A stretch of 64,000 bases of DNA, from NCBI RefSeq assembly GCF_002723455.1, contig NZ_PDUS01000020.1, forward strand, positions 29,939 through 93,938. The letters run 5' to 3'. Position numbers and translations under genes: made by a program. Below the pieces are notes generated by a model. It was not told the origin of the DNA. It saw nothing but the letters and a program-made list of their open reading frames with translations, and did not search any database. The stretch is from Pseudoalteromonas sp. 3D05. GTDB lineage: Bacteria > Pseudomonadota > Gammaproteobacteria > Enterobacterales > Alteromonadaceae. Each line of letters opens with the position of its first letter. Positions within the stretch are counted from its first letter, which is position 1. This document shows positions 34,593 to 43,400 of the stretch, one piece after another.

Positions 34593-34676
34593 ATGAATAA
34601 CTTATTTATCGCTGCCCCTAGTGCTCCTCAAGAATGCTCTGTTAACTATCACCTAAGTGAATGGTTCGACGAGTAA
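34593..34676 (+). CDS. 27-residue peptide with a perfect Shine-Dalgarno
   Basis: A 27-codon ORF starts MNNLFIAAPSAPQECS and ends WFDE. It is preceded by AAGGAGG (34581-34587) with a 5-nt spacer, the strongest ribosome-binding site I noticed in the window. It has one Cys, no signal peptide and an acidic, aromatic end. The next gene, cyanophycinase, starts 111 bp downstream on the same strand with a weak imperfect hairpin between. It could be a regulatory leader peptide, a free small protein or a processed peptide. No modifying enzyme or immunity gene is nearby. Confidence 0.5.
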   Translation: MNNLFIAAPSAPQECSVNYHLSEWFDE

Positions 34677-34787
34677 ACCTTAAATTTTATAAATAAAACA
34701 CTCAGCCTCGTTGTTCGTAGGCTTTGCTGAAACTTCTATTGCCGATAAAAATGTTGGTGATAGCTCTATAAGATTTAGGTAATTATA

Positions 34788-36182
34788 ATGAAAAATAAAT
34801 TCTCAATTCTGACAGGAACACTAGCTGCATGCCTGCTTTTCTCAGGTACAAGTCATGCATGTTTAACCAGCGAAAACGAATCAAATGATACAGAAAGTAA
34901 TGCCAACTCAGGCCTTTGTAGTAATACTACATTGGCTGGGTCATTGAGGCGAAATGATACTGACTGGTTTTCATTTCAAGTAACAGAATCCGGTAATATT
35001 GATATCTCTGTTGCGCATAACAACAATGATGACTTTGACTGGCACTTATACCAATCAAGTGGTGGTGCAATTGCACAAGGCACTACTGGCTCACAGCCTG
35101 AGTCAGGCAGTTACTACGCATCAAGCACAGGTACTTATTTTATTAAATTAACACGTTACTCTGGCACTGGCTGGTACGATTTAGATGTAAGCTTTCCTGA
35201 TGGAGGCTCATCTAACCCTGGAGGCAATGATTGTGGTTATGGAAATAAACCAAATAAACCCAGTTCGCTCACCTCGTATATAACTGGTTCAGACGGTGAT
35301 AGCTGTAACTCATTAACAACAAGTAATGGCGCGGTGTTATTAATGGGTGGCGGCAGCGATGTTGACCAAGCATTTAGCAACCGCGTTGCAAATCACACAG
35401 GAAGTGGCGCTGACGTTGTAGTACTTAGAACATCAGGCAGTGATGGTTATAATGATTACCTGCTGGGGCTAATGAGTGCTGACTCTGTAGAAACCCTTAT
35501 TGTTGATACCACAACGAAAGCCAATAGTGACTACGTTGATTGGGCTATTCGCAGTGCCGAGTTTGTCTGGGTTGCTGGTGGTGATCAGTCTGATTATTTA
35601 AATCAATGGCAAGGCACCAAGGTGCAAGCAGCTGTTCAACATGTATTTGATAGAGGCGGTGTTATTGGAGGGACTTCAGCGGGCATGGCATTGATGGCAA
35701 ACAGCATTTATGACCCTGATGGAGTTGCCGGCGCCGTATCTGATGAAGTTGTTACTGATTTCTGCCACGAAACACTTAACTTTAGTAACCGCTTTGTTGA
35801 TGTGCCATTTTTAGATAACAGCTTAACTGATACTCACTTTCAAGAGCGTGACAGAATGGGCCGTGCAATTGTGTCGCTTGGCCATCATAGTAGTCAGCAT
35901 TTTTCAATTGCAGCGAGTGAAGCAACATCACTGTTTATTAATACAAATGGCGATGCCGTTGTTGATGGAAGCGCTGAGGTCTATATATTTAAAGAAACAA
36001 CACGAACAAACCGAGCAACACTGCAATGTGGCAGCGCCGTAAATTATCAAAATGTAAGTCGTGTGAAGCTACTGCCTGGCGATAGCTATAATGTAAACAC
36101 TCATAGCCATAACGGTACACAACTCGATGTGAGCGTTAATGGTAATAACAGTAACTATTACTCACCAATTAACCCTTATTAA
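34788..36182 (+). CDS. Secreted cyanophycinase (peptidase family S51) with PPC domain
   Basis: A 464-residue exported hydrolase. A signal peptide (ends TSHA) is followed by a bacterial pre-peptidase C-terminal (PPC) domain at about 27-140 (ESNDTESNAN, DTDWFSFQVTESGNIDIS, GTYFIKLTRYSG). A Gly/Asn linker leads to the S51 cyanophycinase domain (about 170-460). The nucleophile is in IGGTSAGMALMA (Ser297), with GGGSDVDQAF and WVAGGDQSDYL typical of the family. The enzyme would cut cyanophycin, an Asp-Arg polymer, to beta-Asp-Arg outside the cell. The PPC domain at the N-terminus is unusual in position but known for secreted hydrolases. No cyanophycin synthetase is nearby, so it is for scavenging. 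Confidence 0.9.
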   Translation: MKNKFSILTGTLAACLLFSGTSHACLTSENESNDTESNANSGLCSNTTLAGSLRRNDTDWFSFQVTESGNIDISVAHNNNDDFDWHLYQSSGGAIAQGTTGSQPESGSYYASSTGTYFIKLTRYSGTGWYDLDVSFPDGGSSNPGGNDCGYGNKPNKPSSLTSYITGSDGDSCNSLTTSNGAVLLMGGGSDVDQAFSNRVANHTGSGADVVVLRTSGSDGYNDYLLGLMSADSVETLIVDTTTKANSDYVDWAIRSAEFVWVAGGDQSDYLNQWQGTKVQAAVQHVFDRGGVIGGTSAGMALMANSIYDPDGVAGAVSDEVVTDFCHETLNFSNRFVDVPFLDNSLTDTHFQERDRMGRAIVSLGHHSSQHFSIAASEATSLFINTNGDAVVDGSAEVYIFKETTRTNRATLQCGSAVNYQNVSRVKLLPGDSYNVNTHSHNGTQLDVSVNGNNSNYYSPINPY

Positions 36183-36191
36183 TCTCCCAAA

Positions 36192-36213
36192 TTAGGAGCC
36201 CTCGGGCTCCTAA
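36192..36213 (+). terminator. Rho-independent terminator after cyanophycinase
   Basis: A 9-bp perfect stem (TTAGGAGCC / GGCTCCTAA) with a 4-nt loop lies 9 bp after the stop codon. The T-tract is short; the MITE-like element starts immediately after the hairpin. Confidence 0.75.
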
Positions 36214-36478
36214 TATACCCAAACCACCTCAAGATGCAGAATTCAGCGTTTCACAGGGGCTTAATATCAAGGCGTTACTTTGCAAGAATGGACATCCCTT
36301 TTAAGAAGTAACAACGATGAGAGTAAGGTCCTGTGAAACGCCCAGTGGGTTGGTTTAAAAACGATTTATACTGCGTTATTGATTTTAACAATAGAACCAC
36401 TATTACTTGCGATCAATGCCTTGCCTAAATCGTTTTTAATTCCAACTGAAACTCGCACCTTGAGGTGGCTTGGGTATA
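36214..36478. mobile_element. 265-bp MITE-like inverted-repeat element
   Basis: Terminal inverted repeats of 24 bp with two mismatches begin TATACCCAA and end TTGGGTATA (36214-36237 and 36455-36478). Internally there are two large stems: GCGTTTCACAGG/CCTGTGAAACGC (36246-36257, 36330-36341), enclosing GTTACTT/AAGTAAC, and AAAAACGATTTA/TAAATCGTTTTT (36357-36368, 36426-36437). There is no coding capacity. The element fills the 304-bp gap between the cyanophycinase and copper-receptor genes. The ends allow a TA target duplication as in IS630/mariner-type MITEs. The layout also means that transcription in either direction gives a long branched hairpin. Confidence 0.8.
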
Positions 36479-36486
36479 CAACACAT

Positions 36487-38661
36487 TTAAAACGCGTAAC
36501 TCATTCCAATATTCACAGAGCGGCCCTGCCCTGCTAACTGATTAAAGCCTTTGCTCATGTCGCCTTTAAATTCTGCAATACTCACTCCGCCTAGTGGCTG
36601 TTGATAGTACTCATCAAGTAAGTTAGTAATCGCAAACTTAGCCGTTAAGTTATCCCACGTTGCCTTTGTTTCTATGTTAAGCAAATGGTAACTATCGGTT
36701 TGGTTTTCTAATCGGCGTGGATCTACGCGAGTTTTACTGTCGACCCATTGCCACGTGAGTGAGTTTTGCCATTTACCGATGGTTTGCGCTAGCGCAAGTT
36801 TACTGTGTAATGGCATAATTTGATAAAGTGGCTCATTGGATTTATCTCTCTCACCCCGTGTGGCTGTAATAGCGCCTGTTAAGTCCCATGTGCCTGCATG
36901 CTTAGTGTCGCTTATGCGCACAGCGCCTTCAAGCTTCGCGCCATAGAGCGTGGCATCGATGTTGGTAAATTGCAGTTTATTGCGCTCAGTGGACGCCATT
37001 TTCATACGCTGTGTCGTGCCTTCAACGGTTACATCAATATAATCATTTACTTGGGTATACCATGCATTTGCACTAACTTGCCACGTGTCGTCATGCGCTG
37101 ATTTAGTATAACGCGCACTGATAGTATGTGCAGTTTCTGCGTCAAGATCTGGGTTGCCAATGTAACCATTGCCATCACCAAACCAGCCTATCATGCTTGT
37201 GGCCATGGTACTTACACCCCAGCTATAACGCTCATATAAATTAGGTGCCCGATTTTTACGCGCAAGACCCAGTTGTAATTCGTCATGATCACTGTACTGA
37301 TAGCGCAATAATAAGCTAGCATCAACAAGTGTGTCACTGCGCGCTCTGTCCATGGCATTAAAGGTTTTCGCGGCCTCTTGGTTAGGATCTGTCATGTTCA
37401 TGCCATGCATTCCCCCCATATCTGACATATCGCTCATGCCTGACATGGTATCCATGTCGTCGTTCATACTCATTTTAGTGTATGGCTGAACCTCACCCGC
37501 GTTTGTTTTTACGTATTCAATACGTGTTCCTGCTGACACCCACCACTTTTTATTAAGTTGATGTTGCAGCTCTACGAATCCAGTGAAGCGGTCACGCTCG
37601 CCATCATTAATATTTACATACTCGTTTGGCCCCATCATCATAGAGCCTTCAACCGCAGGCCACCAATCATCAATACGGTACCCATAATATTCTTGACCCA
37701 GTAACAATGTGCTGTCGGCATTAAGGTCCAAGCGCCAATTAAGTTGGTAACTCATATCTTGCGCATCGGTATTCATTGGCATCATGCCGGTTTTTTCATC
37801 GGTGAAAAAACCCATCTCATGCTGCACATCGTTAAAATTCACCTGTGCTTGAAAATCCCCACTATCAATGGTGCGTTTATATTGGGCAATAACGCCGTAA
37901 CTGGTGTTATCGGTCATATCCATATATTGATTGGGGAAACCTTGAAACGGTATTTTTTGATGTGTTAGTTTTACAACAATCTGTTGTTTTTTATCACGTA
38001 GTGCGGCTGTGATTGCATGGTTTTGCACTCTATAAAGCGTATCTAGTACCAAATCGCCGTTACCATCTTCATAGCTTTTGGCATCTTCAAAAGCACCTTG
38101 ATAGTTTAAACTAAAGGTATTACTGGCTAATCGCGCGCCAAGTCCAACCGCTTTCGCGTTGTTGCTACTGCGATATTGTGCTGAAGCATACCCTGAATGC
38201 CAGTGAATTTCTTCGCTATCACTATATTGGGGAGCAATAGAGTTAACCTGAATAACACCAGCAATATTATCACCACCCGCACTTACGGGTGATACACCTG
38301 CGACCACTTGGTAAGACGTGATCTGATTAGCCGAAATATAAGACAAAGGCGGGTTCATTTGATTACCACACGCAGCAGTTAAATCTGCACCATCCACTAA
38401 CACTTTGACTCTATCTCCCATCATTCCATTTAAAATGGGTAAGTTAGACACACCACCGGCTGCTGAAAAATCGACACCTAAGTCATTCAAAAGCTGATCC
38501 GCATTGCCTAAGTTGGCGTGTGAATTTAAGTGTTGGCCCTGCACTTCAATGTGCTCAATTGAATCATCAGCAAAAGCAGAAGGAGTTAGTAAACTTGCGA
38601 TACACAATGCTAAAGGAGTAAACACGAAGTGAGAGTTAGAAAGTGATAATTTGCTGCTCAT
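36487..38661 (-). CDS. TonB-dependent copper receptor (OprC/NosA family)
   Basis: A 724-residue outer membrane receptor with a signal peptide (ends PSAFA). The plug has GVDFSAAGGVSNLPILNG, DRVKVLVDGADLTAACGNQMNPPLSYIS and VVAGVSPVSAGGDNIAGVIQV. The CGNQM segment (Cys98, Met102) corresponds to the CxxxM copper ligand pair of OprC/NosA. An extracellular loop near 390-430 is Met/His-rich (MSGMSDMSDMGGMHGMNM), also a copper trap. The barrel ends GMSYAF. It probably imports Cu for cuproenzymes. It is monocistronic, 67 bp downstream of a palindrome shared with the first TonB receptor. Its 3' end abuts the MITE-like element. Confidence 0.92.
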   Translation of the reverse strand: MSSKLSLSNSHFVFTPLALCIASLLTPSAFADDSIEHIEVQGQHLNSHANLGNADQLLNDLGVDFSAAGGVSNLPILNGMMGDRVKVLVDGADLTAACGNQMNPPLSYISANQITSYQVVAGVSPVSAGGDNIAGVIQVNSIAPQYSDSEEIHWHSGYASAQYRSSNNAKAVGLGARLASNTFSLNYQGAFEDAKSYEDGNGDLVLDTLYRVQNHAITAALRDKKQQIVVKLTHQKIPFQGFPNQYMDMTDNTSYGVIAQYKRTIDSGDFQAQVNFNDVQHEMGFFTDEKTGMMPMNTDAQDMSYQLNWRLDLNADSTLLLGQEYYGYRIDDWWPAVEGSMMMGPNEYVNINDGERDRFTGFVELQHQLNKKWWVSAGTRIEYVKTNAGEVQPYTKMSMNDDMDTMSGMSDMSDMGGMHGMNMTDPNQEAAKTFNAMDRARSDTLVDASLLLRYQYSDHDELQLGLARKNRAPNLYERYSWGVSTMATSMIGWFGDGNGYIGNPDLDAETAHTISARYTKSAHDDTWQVSANAWYTQVNDYIDVTVEGTTQRMKMASTERNKLQFTNIDATLYGAKLEGAVRISDTKHAGTWDLTGAITATRGERDKSNEPLYQIMPLHSKLALAQTIGKWQNSLTWQWVDSKTRVDPRRLENQTDSYHLLNIETKATWDNLTAKFAITNLLDEYYQQPLGGVSIAEFKGDMSKGFNQLAGQGRSVNIGMSYAF

Positions 38662-38727
38662 TTTATTCTTTAATTACAACAGGTTTAAGGTGTTCAAATT
38701 ATATAGCGTGTTTATTAATGTGAACAC

Positions 38728-38742
38728 GCGACAAATTGTCGC
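38728..38742. promoter_or_regulatory. Palindromic operator candidate upstream of the copper receptor
   Basis: GCGACAAATTGTCGC is a perfect odd palindrome centred on 38735, 74 bp from the start codon. On the minus strand a -10-like TATAAT lies at about 38699-38704. The palindrome sits just upstream of the -35 region, as for the site at 8341-8357. Confidence 0.55.
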
Positions 38743-38798
38743 ACCCTTTTTGTAATTAGAGCGCATGCTACCGAAGGGCAGCATGCAAATGAGTATAT

Positions 38799-39515
38799 CT
38801 ACTTAGCAGTAAGCTCTTTATTCAATAGTGCAATAAATTGATTAATGCGCTCAGCATTTTTACCTAAATCGCTTTTTCCTACGCGTGACTTACTGCGGAT
38901 ATCTAATGCACTTGAGTCACCATGAGCAACGACTCTGATCACCACATCATCTTTAAAGCCAAACCACGTTGTTGTATCCGTGGCTTCAATCACACCTTGC
39001 TCAACGTCAGCATTAACAAGCTCCCAGCCTAAACTTTTTACAGTATCGATAGAAACACGAATCACATGCTTGGTGTTTTCTTTATAATTAAGCGTGGCAA
39101 GCTCAGGGTAGGCTTTTAACTGTTGTGCTGCTGTTTCTGCACCTGCATATTCAACAGGGTTTGGTGCATCAGCGCGTAACGGTGCAATAGCAATAAATTT
39201 TGGCGGTGTTATTACATCGGTAGAAATATCATGTATTGGTGGTACACTTTTCGCTTTATTCATTATGCTTAGAGGCATCGCAATTGCCACTGCCGCAAAC
39301 ACACAGCTTACACCAAACACAGCCCAATTTGTTTGCTTACGAAAAAAGCCTGCTTGAATCACAAGTAGCACAGCCCCTGCCATTGCAGCAAACACACCAT
39401 AGCGGATCCCGGTAAATGCAGTCCCTAACTCAATTAACTGCCATTTATACAAAGGCCCAGGCAACACCACCAATAAAATGGCTAACAGACACACCACGCT
39501 ACTTAACTTCTTCAT
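38799..39515 (-). CDS. DUF1499 membrane protein
   Basis: A 238-residue protein with three N-terminal hydrophobic segments (about 5-25, 36-56, 66-88) and a C-terminal soluble DUF1499 domain. Family features are PNPVEYAG, YPELATLNY, VKSLGWELVNADVEQGVIEATDTTTWFGFKDDVVIRV and SALDIRSKSRVGKSDLGKNAERI. DUF1499 proteins are widespread in Proteobacteria and of unknown function. The gene lies 82 bp downstream of the XRE regulator on the same strand, so it could be the tail of that operon. Confidence 0.88.
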   Translation of the reverse strand: MKKLSSVVCLLAILLVVLPGPLYKWQLIELGTAFTGIRYGVFAAMAGAVLLVIQAGFFRKQTNWAVFGVSCVFAAVAIAMPLSIMNKAKSVPPIHDISTDVITPPKFIAIAPLRADAPNPVEYAGAETAAQQLKAYPELATLNYKENTKHVIRVSIDTVKSLGWELVNADVEQGVIEATDTTTWFGFKDDVVIRVVAHGDSSALDIRSKSRVGKSDLGKNAERINQFIALLNKELTAK

Positions 39516-39597
39516 CTAACTGCTCCGTACTATTCGATAAATATACACAATCACAACAATACCTTAATTATGCTAGTAAGGATCAACTAAGTGTCGT

Positions 39598-39792
39598 TTA
39601 TTCTTCATCTTGAAAGATGTCTTCAATTGTTAAATTAAATAAACGAGCGGCTTTGAATGCCAACGGCAAGCTAGGATCAAACTTACCCTTCTCTATCGCA
39701 TTAATCGTTTGGCGCGACACATCTAATAATTCAGCGAGTTTCGCTTGAGTGAAGTTATGCTCTGCTCGCAACACTTTCAAGCGGTTTTTCAT
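39598..39792 (-). CDS. XRE-family HTH regulator (YozG-like)
   Basis: A 64-residue protein that is essentially one helix-turn-helix domain: MKNRLKVLRAEHNFTQAKLAELLDVSRQTINAIEKGKFDPSLPLAFKAARLF. The acidic tail (IEDIFQDEE) is typical of the short YozG-like group. It overlaps the upstream membrane-protein gene by 4 bp (ATGA), so the two are translationally coupled. Such pairs are usually autoregulated; a palindromic site overlapping the promoter at 40231-40292 supports this. It probably binds as a dimer. Confidence 0.9.
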   Translation of the reverse strand: MKNRLKVLRAEHNFTQAKLAELLDVSRQTINAIEKGKFDPSLPLAFKAARLFNLTIEDIFQDEE

Positions 39793-40217
39793 TCTTCATC
39801 TCCATCATTTAATTGCTTATTCATCACAAGTACACTGATCAAATAAGTCAGCCCCATAAACAATACTAAATGTGAAATATCTTCCTTAAATTGCAGCAAC
39901 CCACTCGATTGCACCACAGAATAAGCCAAACCAAAAACTAAGCTTGCGCCTAACGTAATCGCCATGGCATTTAAGTGTAACCGCTGTTGCAGCTCGTCCA
40001 TTCCTTTAATTTGGCGCTTATTTGCCATGATCATCATTATTCCTACAACCACATTAATAGCAATCGCGACCATGCTAAAAAGCGCATCTTCTTGCCATAA
40101 AATGTGTGGGCCAAATGAAGCAATCGCGAGTGTAATTACCCACGCCGACGTCCATTTAGCAAGGTTAAGGTTATTTTTTTTATTGCGCTGTTCAAATGTA
40201 AGTGCTGACTTTTTCAT
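39789..40217 (-). CDS. Small integral membrane protein paired with XRE regulator
   Basis: A 142-residue protein with a basic N-terminus, four membrane helices (about 24-44, 49-67, 84-104, 114-132) and a short acidic tail. A cytoplasmic loop (NKRQIKGMDELQQRLHLNA) has the DELQQR pattern common in this unnamed family, which is repeatedly found directly upstream of short XRE regulators. A sensor or anti-regulator role is plausible but unproven. It is the first gene of the two-gene operon. Confidence 0.8.
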   Translation of the reverse strand: MKKSALTFEQRNKKNNLNLAKWTSAWVITLAIASFGPHILWQEDALFSMVAIAINVVVGIMMIMANKRQIKGMDELQQRLHLNAMAITLGASLVFGLAYSVVQSSGLLQFKEDISHLVLFMGLTYLISVLVMNKQLNDGDEE

Positions 40218-40230
40218 GTTTCCACCTTAG

Positions 40231-40292
40231 AAGTAAAGTTTACTTGACTTAATAATAGAGACCCCAAACAAAAAGTCAAGCTTGCTTTACTT
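40231..40292 (-). promoter_or_regulatory. Promoter with paired palindromic operators for the XRE operon
   Basis: On the minus strand there is -35 TTGACT (40274-40279), a 16-bp spacer and -10 TATTAT (40252-40257). Downstream of the -10 lies AAGTAAACTTTACTT (40231-40245), a 7+1+7 palindrome. A related arm (AAGTCAAGCTTGCTTTACTT, 40273-40292) overlaps the -35. The two sites flank the promoter in inverted orientation, as expected for autorepression by the short XRE protein. Confidence 0.7.
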
Positions 40293-40443
40293 AAAGATTG
40301 TAAAACATGACTTTTACTATTTTTTTAGTTGCAATATCAGCCGTTCACTTGCTGTTAATCTCATAGTATTGTATTAACCAAAAGACTCGGCGCATGATAG
40401 AGTTATCAACGCTAACAGTGTTTATAATAAAAATGAGTGATAC

Positions 40444-43400
40444 ATGAGTTCCCCTATTTTTTTTGTTGGTGACTGGCAAGTTACCCCAGCTACAAATAGC
40501 CTTCGTTTAGGCGAAAAGGTCAAGCAACTAGAGCCCAAAGCGATGGACGTTCTATTGTTGCTCTGTGAAAAACAAGGTGAGTTACTTAGTAGTGATGAAA
40601 TTATTAGCCACTGTTGGCAAAACGTAGACGTAGGCGATAACCCGCTGCATAAAATTATCACCCAATTACGTAAAGCCTTTGATGATAAAGCAAGCAGCCC
40701 TCAGTTTATTGAAACCATTCGTAAACGAGGTTATCGCGTTATAGCGCCTATTCGCTTTGTGCTTGATGACGAAAAAAAAGCAAGTAGCATCCCTTGGCAA
40801 GGTGACTCGCCCTTTGTTGGTTTAAGTGCTTTTTCGCCTGAGCAAGCCACTGTATTTTTTGGTCGTACTAAACAAATCGCCACATTACTACAGCGTACGT
40901 CTGCGCAAATAAGTTATGGCCGTGCATTTTGTTTATTGCTTGGTTCAAGTGGCTCTGGCAAGTCATCATTAGTCAACGCTGGTGTTTTACCAGCATTAAT
41001 GAATAGCGCAGGCTACGATGGTTTTAGGGTTGAATCTTACTGTCAGCTCGATTTTGCCGATATTAATAAAGGCCGACTTCTGCTCGATTTAGCTTCGACT
41101 TTGCTAGATTTAGAGGTTAACGATGCCCCTGTGCTCGCTGATATTAGTGCAGATGCACTGTGTGAATTATTAATAACGTCACCAGAGCAAGTTATTGAGC
41201 AATGTAAACACGCATTAAAACAAAAAACAAACCACTTAAAACCTTACTTATTTCTGTTTATTGACCGCCTTGAAGTCTTACTCTCATCAGCGTTATTTAG
41301 CGAGCAAGAGCGCAGTCAGTTTCTTAGCCTTATAGAATTGTTTGCTAGCAGCGATTGCATGATTATATTTAGTGCCTGTCGTAATGACTTCTATCCACAT
41401 ATTGTCAGCCAACCCAGCTTAATGGCGGGCAAAGCCAACGGTGCTCATTTTGATTTACTTGCACCAACGCGCGCTGAACTCAAACAGATGATACGCCTTC
41501 CCGCTTTAGCTGCTGGCCTTAAATGGCAGCTTGATCCTGAGCACCAAACACCATTGGATGAAATACTCTGTAACGACACCGCCAATAACCCCGATGCCCT
41601 GCCAATGTTGCAATACACCTTGCAGCAATTATATTTACAACGCAGTGAAAATGATGAGTTATTGGTTTCACACTACCAAGCATTAGGCGGTATTGAAGGC
41701 GCTATTGGTCAAAAAGCCGAACAAGTATTTACGCAATTACCCAAACCACAACAAGCTGAGCTGGGTTTAATACTGTCAAGGTTAATTACCTTAAACGCAG
41801 ATGGTGAAACCCTCACCAGCCGCGCTGCACGTTGGGATGAGCTAAGCAACCCAGCGCAAAACCAATTAGTACAGGCGATGGTCGATAGCCGCTTATTTGT
41901 ATCACACCTTAAAAATGAGCAAGCCTGCTTTAGCTTAGCCCACGAAGCATTACTGCGTCATTGGCAGCGCGCCATTGATTGGATAAGTGAACACCAAGAA
42001 AGCCTTGCGATAAAAAGCCGATTGCAACACGCTGCTGAGCGCTGGCTAAACGAGCAAAAACACCCTGACTTTTTATTAGCTCAAGGTAAACCACTACAAG
42101 AAGCGCAAAGTATTGCTAACAGTCCACTATTTAAAATATCAAACTCTGAAGCTGCACTGCTTAAAGCCTCAAACAAAAAAACAAAACGTAATAAACGCTT
42201 ACTACAATTAACCACTGGGGTGTTTTTTGTTATCAGTGTCATTGCCATTACAATGAGTGTGCGCAGCTACCACGCTGAGCAAGTAGCCCAGCAAAAACGC
42301 TTAGAAGCAGAGAGTTTACTCGGCTTTATGGTGGGTGAATTTGCTGACAAACTACGTAGCGTAAAACGTATGGACTTACTCGATGGTATAAGTAATAAAG
42401 CGCTGGAATATTTTACTAACCAACAGCATAACGACTCGTTATTTAATTTCACCGATAACCAAGCTGACTTTAACAACCGCTTTCAATATGCACAAACCCT
42501 TGAGGCCATGGGAGAAGTGGCCTATTCTCGCGGCAAAACAGACGAAGCCTTTACCGCCTTTGAAAACGCCCGCACTCGTCTTGAGGCATTATTAAAAACC
42601 CAACCAAACAACATAGAGCTACTCACGCTTGCAGGGGCTAATGCCTTTTGGTTGGGTCAACTTAATTATGATAACAGTGACTACGCCGCCACTGAGCCAT
42701 TATTTAAAAAATACCACGCTTATAGTGAAACCATGTATTCGTTAGCACCGAATGACTTTAACTCCATTATGGAGCTGTCGTACTCACATAACTCACTGGG
42801 GTCATTGTATTTAAAGCAATTTAACTATAACGCAGCAAAACGAAGCTTTACAGAGTCGCTCGCCCTTAAAAACAAAGCCCTTGGACTAAAGCCAAACAAT
42901 AAAAACTTATTGCGCGATAAAGCCGACACCATCAGCTGGCTTGCTAAAGCAGAAGAAAATTTAGGTGATTTTAACGCAGCATTTAATATGCTTGACCAAG
43001 CAATAGCTCAGCTAAATACTTTATTAGCTATAAAGCCTGAGGATGCTAGCTTACTAAACTTATTAACTAATACTTACATGCAACAAAGCTATCTTTTAAG
43101 TTACTTCCCGCAAAAAAATAGCGCCTATTTAAAAGCAGTGAAAGCAACGGATGCAATAGAGCAAGCAATAACTCAAGATCCAGAAAATAAAAACTTCATA
43201 CGAAAATACTATCGGTCTCTTGCATATCAGTTGATGCTATTAGAAAACAACAAAACGAGTAACAGACTCGAAGAAATTATAGGTTATGTCAATCAGCAGG
43301 GGTTTTCAAACACAAGTATTATCAACATCCAACTTAGCCTAGTTCACTACTTTATTAATCGTAAATATTTTGATGAAGCGAAAGAGCTTTTAGCCAAGCT

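Noticed and set aside
34677..34787. Riboswitch or RNA gene between the 27-codon ORF and cyanophycinase
   Set aside because: Only a weak imperfect hairpin was found; no recognisable conserved core.
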